From positions 62,001-126,000 of the forward strand of contig JAHBYV010000008.1 in NCBI GenBank assembly GCA_019635795.1: DNA of 64,000 bases, read 5' to 3'. The stretch is from Rhizobiaceae bacterium. Lineage in GTDB: Bacteria; Pseudomonadota; Alphaproteobacteria; Rhizobiales; Rhizobiaceae. Positions 58,145-64,000 of this stretch are shown here, piece by piece (position 1 is the stretch's first letter; every line of letters begins with the position of its first letter). The position numbers and the translations under genes were made by a program. The notes beneath the pieces are model-generated. The model saw nothing but the letters and a program-made list of their open reading frames with translations, made no database searches and was not told the DNA's origin.

Positions 58145-58804
58145 TTAAGGCAATTCGTAGCGCAGCCCAAACTTGATTTGGTGCATCTTCACGCCATTTC
58201 GGCTTCCGAACGTATCAGGATCAATATATTCCGTGTTCGGAGATGCCAGAAACTGATAGCCGACATCGAAAGTGGTTCGATCCGAGATTTGGTAACCAAT
58301 ACCAGCATTAAGCGAGTAGGCGAACTCGGTTTGCGTCTCGGGGGTTTCGAACGACAGGTCTGCGCGCAGCTCATCTCGCGAGTGCATGACTCCAACGCCC
58401 GCACCGACATAGGGCGTCAAACCTACGAATGTGCCAAGGTCAACGTAGCCCGTCGCAAATCCGGTCCATATTGTATTTTTGGCGGAACCTGCTCCCTGAT
58501 CCAAGCTGTCAGATGCAACGAAATTCGCCGTCAGATCTGCTCGTAGCCATTCATTGAATCGGTATCCCACCCCTGCTCCGGCACCAAAGCGGGTATTCTC
58601 CGGTTCCCGTCCAAACAGCGGAAAATCATAAACGGGCTTGTCTGCCAGATACGAGACATCACCCCGCAAATACCAGCCCTTTGCCTGAACCGTCGGCGTA
58701 TATTCGGGGATTGCATCGGCTTCGGCAGCATCCATGTCCGCCGCAAAACCAGACGCGCACAGACACATCAGCGCTACCGCTGAAGCCAGGAATTTCAAAG
58801 CCAT
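58145..58804 (-). CDS. Outer-membrane beta-barrel protein (Omp25/Omp31-like) 2
   Basis: A 219-aa protein. A signal peptide ends near ASGFAA, followed by an acidic spacer and the barrel: GWYLRGDVSYLADKP, GAGAGVGYRFNEWLRADLTANFV, GTFVGLTPYVGAGVGVMHSR, ending IKFGLRYELP. It aligns by eye along its length with the neighbours on both sides, which indicates tandem duplication. It starts 12 bases after the upstream barrel gene, so those two are probably cotranscribed. Confidence 0.85.
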   Translation of the reverse strand: MALKFLASAVALMCLCASGFAADMDAAEADAIPEYTPTVQAKGWYLRGDVSYLADKPVYDFPLFGREPENTRFGAGAGVGYRFNEWLRADLTANFVASDSLDQGAGSAKNTIWTGFATGYVDLGTFVGLTPYVGAGVGVMHSRDELRADLSFETPETQTEFAYSLNAGIGYQISDRTTFDVGYQFLASPNTEYIDPDTFGSRNGVKMHQIKFGLRYELP

Positions 58805-58816
58805 GCAACGCCCCGA

Positions 58817-59620
58817 TTATTTGTAAACCGGTTCCGCAGCAGGAACATAGGCTACGGGCTCAGGCTCGCAATTCGCATTGCTGCCACCGAGGGAATAGCG
58901 CAGACCAGCCCTCACCTCATGCACGTTCAGCCCATCGTCGAAGCCCGGGCCTGGCTCGGTCCCAACCTGTTCGAACATGCGCCCACCTTCCACGTGCGTG
59001 AACCTGTAGCCCGCATCAAGCTGCAGCCGGTCGGAAATACAATAGGAGGCACCCACCATCGCCGCGGCGGCAAAACGCCAGTTGGATGAGCCCGGATGCT
59101 CAGCGCCGGGCGGTGTGTTGGTAAGCGTATCCCACTTGATATGCGCACCGCCAATACCGCCTCCAATGTATGGCGTGAAGCCGCCCCAGGTGCCAAGGTC
59201 CACATACGCATTTGCCAGAAGCAACCACGCTGTCATTGATGACGTATCCGTGGTCGCGCCATTGCTGCTTGAGCCGCTAAAATCGGATTTGAACCAGTAG
59301 TCAGCCGTCACATCAGTGCGCAGATGTTTGTTGATCTGGTAGCCAACGCCGCCGCCAAGCGTGAACGCGCCATCCAGATCACCTTCCAGAATGTCCGTCC
59401 CCGGAGCAGGCACACCGGCACCGTAAGTGATGTATTCTGCTTCACCAAAGTTTGCCCAATGACCACCCAGATCGCCGCGAATATACCAGCCACCTGTGTT
59501 TGGCTGCGCGTATACGACCTCCAGTGGGGGCTGTTCCGGCGCAGCCATATCTGCCGCAAAGGCCGGCATCGCAATGCTTGCAGAAAGGACAGCACAACCA
59601 ATCATCAATAAGCGCATCAT
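58817..59620 (-). CDS. Outer-membrane beta-barrel protein (Omp25/Omp31-like) 3 with a C-terminal extension
   Basis: A protein of about 267 aa. A signal peptide (MMRLLMIGCAVLSASIAMPAFAA) precedes GGWYIRGDLGGHWANF, FTLGGGVGYQINKHLRTDVTADYWF and GTWGGFTPYIGGGIGGAH. The last barrel strand is VRAGLRYSLGG, but the chain continues for about 18 residues (a Cys, then Pro/Glu/Val-rich) instead of ending in an aromatic. GAGGTG precedes the tandem ATGs at 59620/59617. It is first of the three tandem barrel genes. Confidence 0.85.
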   Translation of the reverse strand: MMRLLMIGCAVLSASIAMPAFAADMAAPEQPPLEVVYAQPNTGGWYIRGDLGGHWANFGEAEYITYGAGVPAPGTDILEGDLDGAFTLGGGVGYQINKHLRTDVTADYWFKSDFSGSSSNGATTDTSSMTAWLLLANAYVDLGTWGGFTPYIGGGIGGAHIKWDTLTNTPPGAEHPGSSNWRFAAAAMVGASYCISDRLQLDAGYRFTHVEGGRMFEQVGTEPGPGFDDGLNVHEVRAGLRYSLGGSNANCEPEPVAYVPAAEPVYK

Positions 59621-59767
59621 CCGCACCTCATACAATCCGGTCGAATGCCCGGCCAAGATTCGGTATGGATAATGGATCGCAAAGGTTAAGTTGCTCTTAA
59701 CCTTGTTTTTTAACCATGTTCAAAATGCCTGGGACGATTGAAAACAGCCTCAGCACGCCGTGTCTGA

Positions 59768-61120
59768 TTAGGCTGCGGTGCGCACGTCCGAGATTACACT
59801 TACAATATCGTCAACGACGGCCTCGACCAGGGTCGAATCATCCCCTTCCGCCATCACGCGAATAAGCGGCTCGGTCCCTGAAGGGCGAATAACGAGGCGA
59901 CCACCAGCACCCAGGCGCGACCGCCCATCTTCAATCGCTTGCTTAACGCTTTTTTCCTCAAGCGGCTTGCCACCAGAAAAGCGAACGTTCTTCAGGAATT
60001 GCGGAACCGGCTCGAACTTACGGCACAGTTCGCTCACAGGCTTGTCCGCGCGCTTAACGCAGGCCAGCACTTGCAAAGCGGACACAAGGCCGTCACCCGT
60101 TGTTGAAAAATCCGTCAGCACAATATGCCCGGATTGCTCGCCCCCCACATTAAACCCATGTGCGCGCATATGCTCAACGACATAACGATCACCAACCTTC
60201 GTGCGGTGGAGCTGTAAACCCTGATCGCCCAGGAAGCGCTCGAGACCAAGATTGGACATGACAGTAGCCACAACGCCACCGCCCGCGAGACGTCCAGCCT
60301 CGTTCCAGGATTCGGCTATCAGGGCCATGATCTGGTCGCCATCAACGATAGTACCGTTCTCATCAACGATCGTTACACGATCAGCGTCCCCATCGAGCGC
60401 AATACCGATGTCGGCCCGAACCTCGTGCACTTTCCTTTGCAGCCCAGCGGGATGGGTTGAGCCACATTCATTGTTAATGTTGAAGCCGTTCGGTTCGACA
60501 TTAATGGCAATGACTTCCGCGCCGAGCTCCCATAATGCGGCGGGCGCAACCTTGTAACCTGCACCATTTGCGCAATCGATCACGATGCGCAGACCCGACA
60601 GCGACATGGAACGCGGCAGAGTGCGTTTGGCAAACTCTACATAACGGTCATGGACGCCATCGACACGCTTGGCTCGCCCTAATGCGTCAGGGCCTGCAAG
60701 CGTCACATCGATCTTCTGATCGAGCATGGCCTCAATCCGCTGTTCATGTTCGTCCGACAATTTGTACCCATCCGGGCCGAACAGCTTGATGCCATTATCA
60801 TCGTAGGGGTTGTGCGAGGCCGAAATCATAACGCCAATATCCGCGCGCAATGATCGGGCCAACATAGCAACAGCCGGGGTTGGAATTGGGCCGAGTAGAA
60901 ACACGTCCATGCCTGCTGCGCAGAAGCCGGCCACCATCGCGTTTTCAAGCATGTATCCGGAAAGGCGCGTGTCTTTTCCGACAACTACGCGGTGCCTGTG
61001 GTCGCCGCGCTGGAAAGACATTCCAGCAGCCATGCCTACACGCATGGCAACATCAGCCGTCATTGGAAATGAATTCGCGCGTCCACGGATACCGTCGGTG
61101 CCGAAATAGCGTTTCGTCAT
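59768..61120 (-). CDS. glmM: Phosphoglucosamine mutase
   Basis: A 450-aa phosphohexomutase that converts glucosamine-6-phosphate to glucosamine-1-phosphate for peptidoglycan and LPS precursors. [13 protein letters not shown] is the start. The phosphorylated Ser is Ser102 in [12 protein letters not shown], the metal loop is DGDADR, and [10 protein letters not shown] and [12 protein letters not shown] bind sugar and phosphate. It lies downstream of ftsH on the same strand, with a small gene in between on the opposite strand. Confidence 0.96.
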   Translation of the reverse strand: MTKRYFGTDGIRGRANSFPMTADVAMRVGMAAGMSFQRGDHRHRVVVGKDTRLSGYMLENAMVAGFCAAGMDVFLLGPIPTPAVAMLARSLRADIGVMISASHNPYDDNGIKLFGPDGYKLSDEHEQRIEAMLDQKIDVTLAGPDALGRAKRVDGVHDRYVEFAKRTLPRSMSLSGLRIVIDCANGAGYKVAPAALWELGAEVIAINVEPNGFNINNECGSTHPAGLQRKVHEVRADIGIALDGDADRVTIVDENGTIVDGDQIMALIAESWNEAGRLAGGGVVATVMSNLGLERFLGDQGLQLHRTKVGDRYVVEHMRAHGFNVGGEQSGHIVLTDFSTTGDGLVSALQVLACVKRADKPVSELCRKFEPVPQFLKNVRFSGGKPLEEKSVKQAIEDGRSRLGAGGRLVIRPSGTEPLIRVMAEGDDSTLVEAVVDDIVSVISDVRTAA

Positions 61121-61377
61121 TCAGTCAGATCCCAAAATTCATTGCGCGCTATTGCCACAAAATGCCCTGCCGAGCGCATCACATTTGGTAATTCTATGTT
61201 ACCAGGGATTTCGAAAACGTTGCGCTGGCTGTTTTGGCAAACAACTACACCTTACGTCGAGTGCGATTACCAGATTCGCAAATCGAATTTGTTGATATAT
61301 ATTAGTATTTCATAATATTACTATCTCCAGTGGGATTCGGTTGTTCCGTTTCCCCTCCTCAAAACTGGAGATATATC

Positions 61378-61803
61378 ATGTCAATACGTCGCCTCGCGGC
61401 GTTGCTGCCTCTCGCAGCACTCTCTCTTTTACTCACCAGCCCTGCAAATGCACTCAGCATGAAAGAGTGCAGTTCTAAATTTAAAGCGGCGCGCGAAGCT
61501 GGAACGCTTGACGGAATGAAGTGGACTGAATTCCGCAAGATTGAATGCGGCGCAGCCCCAACCGAAGACTCGGCAAAGAGTGAGCCTGCCAAGTCAACAG
61601 GATCGACCGAGGGCATGACCTTCCCTGATGCTATTGATCCTAAATTTGGTGACGAGTCGCCAGCCAAGCAACGCATGAAGACTTGCCTTGAAAGCTATCA
61701 CGCCAACAAGAAGGCAAAGACGCTGAATGGTATGCGATGGGTACAGAAAGGCGGCGGCTACTATAGCCAGTGCAACGCGCGCCTTCAAAAAGCAAAGTCT
61801 TGA
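61378..61803 (+). CDS. Small secreted protein with a duplicated Cys-bounded motif
   Basis: A 141-aa protein. A signal peptide (MSIRRLAALLPLAALSLLLTSPANA) is followed by two related modules. The first is CSSKFKAAREAGTLDGMKWTEFRKIEC (about residues 32-58). The second is CLESYHANKKAKTLNGMRWVQKGGGYYSQC (about 104-133). Both start and end with Cys and share A-x-T-L-(D/N)-G-M-(K/R)-W in the middle. CTGGAG lies before ATG 61378. I do not know its function. A bidirectional terminator separates it from ftsH. Confidence 0.75.
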   Translation: MSIRRLAALLPLAALSLLLTSPANALSMKECSSKFKAAREAGTLDGMKWTEFRKIECGAAPTEDSAKSEPAKSTGSTEGMTFPDAIDPKFGDESPAKQRMKTCLESYHANKKAKTLNGMRWVQKGGGYYSQCNARLQKAKS

Positions 61804-61817
61804 TTCTGACCAGAATG

Positions 61818-61845
61818 AAAAAGCGCCGCAATTTGCGGCGCTTTT
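61818..61845. terminator. Bidirectional Rho-independent terminator
   Basis: AAAAGCGCCGCAA (61819-61831) and TTGCGGCGCTTTT (61833-61845) form a stem with A and T tracts on both outer sides. It serves the plus-strand small gene and the minus-strand ftsH gene. Confidence 0.85.
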
Positions 61846-61850
61846 CAAGT

Positions 61851-63788
61851 TCACCCCTGAGGCTGTGGCTCCATTCCACCTTCCGGCTCGGAACCCTTCT
61901 TGCGCCCACGCGCAGAACCCGCCTTGGGAACAGCAGAACCACGTGAAGGCGGCGTATCGTCACCCATATCACGCGATGGCTTCTTGCCAGCAATCAACTG
62001 CTTGATTTCCTCACCGCTCAGCGTTTCGTACTCCAGCAGACCCTCGGCCAGCGCAATCCAGTCCTTTTTCTGCTTGGTGAGAATGCGCCTTGCAGTCCCA
62101 TAAGCCTCATCGGTCAAGCGCCGGACTTCGGCATCGATCAGCTGTGCGGTTTCCTCCGAAACGTTCTGCGTCCGGGCGACAGAGTGACCGAGGAAAACTT
62201 CTTCCTGATTCTCACCATAGGCAACCTGTCCAAGCTTGTCCGAGAAGCCCCAGCGGGTCACCATGGCACGCGCCAGCTTCGTTGCCTGCTCAATGTCAGA
62301 GGAAGCACCCGATGTGATGTTTTCCTTACCGAACTTCAATTCTTCAGCAACACGACCGCCCATCATGATCGCAAGACGTGAGATCATGTATTTATAGCTC
62401 ATGGAGTAGCGGTCACCTTCGGGCAACTGCATGACCATACCAAGCGCACGTCCACGCGGAATGATCGTCGCTTTGTGCAGTGGATCAGCGGCAGGAACGT
62501 TCAATGCCAATATAGCGTGGCCCGCCTCATGGTATGCCGTAAGTTCCTTTTCCGCCTGCGTCATAGCCGACGACCGGCGCTCGGCACCCATCATCACCTT
62601 GTCCTTGGCGTCTTCGAACTCCTGCATGGTAACAAGACGCTTGTTGCGCCGCGCCGCCATCAAAGCCGCTTCATTGACGAGATTAGCAAGGTCGGCACCA
62701 GAGAAGCCGGGTGTACCACGCGCAATAACCTTTAAATCGACATTTGGGGCAAGCGGGACATTGCGCACATGGACCTTCAGAATCTTCTCACGGCCATTGA
62801 TGTCAGGGTTCGGAACGACGACCTGACGGTCAAAACGGCCCGGACGCAGCAGCGCAGGATCGAGAACGTCCGGACGGTTTGTCGCGGCGATGAGGATAAT
62901 GCCCTCGTTTGCCTCGAAGCCATCCATCTCGACCAGCAACTGGTTCAATGTCTGTTCGCGCTCGTCATTACCGCCGCCAAGTCCTGCACCGCGATGGCGA
63001 CCAACCGCATCGATTTCGTCGATGAAGATGATGCAAGGCGCGTTCTTTTTGGCTTGATCGAACATATCGCGCACACGGCTGGCACCAACGCCCACGAACA
63101 TTTCCACAAAGTCAGAACCGGAAATCGTGAAAAATGGAACATTCGCCTCGCCTGCGACGGAGCGCGCTAGTAGGGTTTTACCGGTTCCGGGAGGGCCTAC
63201 AAGCAAAACACCGCGCGGAATTTTGCCGCCAAGACGCTGAAACTTCTGAGGGTCGCGCAAGAATTCCACGATCTCCTCAAGGTCTTCCTTTGCCTCATCA
63301 ACGCCTGCAACGTCCTGAAATGTGATGCGGCCATGCGCTTCGGTCAAAAGCTTCGCCTTGGATTTACCAAAGCCCATGGCGCGACCGGAACCAGACTGCA
63401 TCTGGCGCATGAAGAATATCCACACCCCGAGGATCAGGATCATCGGCAACCAGGACAGCAGCACACCCAGCAACGAGCCCGAACCATCGGTTTCTGGCCG
63501 TGCATTTATTGTCACATCCTTACCTTCAAGACGCTTCACCAAATCGGCGTCGCCCGGTGAATATGTTTGGAATGCCGTAGAATTGTCGGCGTAACTGCCG
63601 GAAATTCGCTGACCCGAAATGGTCACGGATTTCACACGGCCAGCATCAACCTGCGAAAGAAACTCGGAGTAAGGTATATCCTGCGTGGACCCTCGCTGCT
63701 GGGGGCCGCCCTGGAACAGGTTGAACAAGGCTATGAGCAGGACCGCAATGATCGCCCACAGAGCCAGATTACGATAATTCGGGTTCAT
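61851..63788 (-). CDS. ftsH: ATP-dependent zinc metalloprotease FtsH
   Basis: A 645-aa inner-membrane AAA protease that degrades misassembled membrane proteins and regulators such as RpoH. Two transmembrane segments flank a periplasmic domain in the first 125 residues. Walker A is [11 protein letters not shown], Walker [13 protein letters not shown], and the second region of homology [21 protein letters not shown]. The zinc site is [10 protein letters not shown]. The C terminus is basic and Pro/Gly-rich. It probably follows tilS, as in many bacteria. Confidence 0.96.
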   Translation of the reverse strand: MNPNYRNLALWAIIAVLLIALFNLFQGGPQQRGSTQDIPYSEFLSQVDAGRVKSVTISGQRISGSYADNSTAFQTYSPGDADLVKRLEGKDVTINARPETDGSGSLLGVLLSWLPMILILGVWIFFMRQMQSGSGRAMGFGKSKAKLLTEAHGRITFQDVAGVDEAKEDLEEIVEFLRDPQKFQRLGGKIPRGVLLVGPPGTGKTLLARSVAGEANVPFFTISGSDFVEMFVGVGASRVRDMFDQAKKNAPCIIFIDEIDAVGRHRGAGLGGGNDEREQTLNQLLVEMDGFEANEGIILIAATNRPDVLDPALLRPGRFDRQVVVPNPDINGREKILKVHVRNVPLAPNVDLKVIARGTPGFSGADLANLVNEAALMAARRNKRLVTMQEFEDAKDKVMMGAERRSSAMTQAEKELTAYHEAGHAILALNVPAADPLHKATIIPRGRALGMVMQLPEGDRYSMSYKYMISRLAIMMGGRVAEELKFGKENITSGASSDIEQATKLARAMVTRWGFSDKLGQVAYGENQEEVFLGHSVARTQNVSEETAQLIDAEVRRLTDEAYGTARRILTKQKKDWIALAEGLLEYETLSGEEIKQLIAGKKPSRDMGDDTPPSRGSAVPKAGSARGRKKGSEPEGGMEPQPQG

Positions 63789-63897
63789 CAGATTCCTGTA
63801 ACGCTACAGCGGGCAGCACAAGCCACACAGCACATTTTCTCATTTTCCCCAACATAGGGATGCAGACACATATTGCCAAGTTTTCCCTTGAGAGCAG

Positions 63898-64000
63898 TTA
63901 AAATGTCTTTTCAATGTGACGCGGGAAAGGCAAGGGTGGAAATGTTTCCGCTCCAAACAGCTTCGCTACTTCATTGGCAAGCCCGAGGTCAAAACTAGGC
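63898..64000 (-). CDS. tilS: tRNA(Ile)-lysidine synthetase TilS, C-terminal end (partial)
   Basis: A minus-strand frame enters from the right edge and ends with TAA at 63898-63900, giving 33 residues (FDLGLANEVAKLFGAE ... PFPRHIEKTF). The other two minus frames are closed by stops within about 35 bases. The assignment rests mainly on position, since tilS usually precedes ftsH in this group, and on the plausible HIEK ending. Too little sequence is present to see a domain. Confidence 0.5.
   Translation of the reverse strand, partial: PSFDLGLANEVAKLFGAETFPPLPFPRHIEKTF

Overview
The window looks like a chromosomal segment of an alphaproteobacterium of the Brucella/Ochrobactrum group (Brucellaceae, Hyphomicrobiales). 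This rests on the PhyR-NepR-EcfG general stress cassette, a SAM-II riboswitch before metX, a serC leader before serC-serA, Omp25/Omp31-type barrels, and an alpha-r14-type anti-Shine-Dalgarno RNA. Species assignment would need a database comparison. Almost all of it is ordinary chromosomal content. The one clear mobile insertion is a 1.2-kb IS3-family (IS407-group-like) element that has split a DMT/EamA transporter gene.

Layout. 1-6.6 kb: end of a Xer recombinase, accA, an L,D-transpeptidase lipoprotein with a tusA-like gene, a DD-carboxypeptidase overlapping a His-rich CobW/COG0523 GTPase, an M20 amidohydrolase and tRNA-Arg(CCT). 6.7-17.2 kb: glutamate-type dehydrogenase, a ToxR/HilA-like regulator, a DUF1194 vWA-like protein, an SH3 protein, a ynbA-plsC-cdsA-like phospholipid operon with two palindromic operators, an esterase/ring-cleavage dioxygenase/GNAT operon and a sulfatase-superfamily hydrolase. 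17.2-21.5 kb: the general stress response (GSR) island, with a PRC-barrel protein, a small membrane protein, DUF1469 and DUF883 proteins, a single-domain response regulator, ecfG, nepR, phyR and a DUF1328 protein. 21.6-27.9 kb: pstSCAB-phoU-phoB with a three-repeat Pho box. 27.9-29.7 kb: a HisKA_2 PAS kinase and the sRNA region.

29.7-41.5 kb: a large deacetylase-like exported protein, a Zn/Cd/Pb P-type ATPase with a divergent MerR regulator, a lipoprotein, a methyltransferase, tRNA-Glu(CTC), an rluD-type gene, rpoH, a ChaC-like gene and a DUF2125 gene. 40.6-44.7 kb: hisC-tyrC divergent from riboswitch-controlled metX-metW. 44.7-52.1 kb: an ABC exporter, a lipid kinase, a methyltransferase, gloB, an acidic membrane protein and purA. 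52.2-54.3 kb: the interrupted DMT gene. 54.3-64 kb: serC-serA, three tandem outer-membrane barrels, glmM, a small secreted Cys-motif protein, ftsH and the end of probable tilS.

The most coherent system is the GSR regulon. Five matches to the EcfG promoter form GGAAC-N16-CGTT lie upstream of the PRC-barrel gene, the DUF883 operon, nepR-ecfG, the DUF1328 gene and, 8 kb away, the HisKA_2 kinase gene. Two weaker matches (GGAAC-N16-CATT) lie before phyR and before the small membrane-protein gene. The Shine-Dalgarno of that small gene sits inside a perfect 10-bp stem, which the putative EcfG start would partly remove. The kinase and several envelope-associated proteins therefore appear to be wired into one stress circuit that brackets the phosphate operon.
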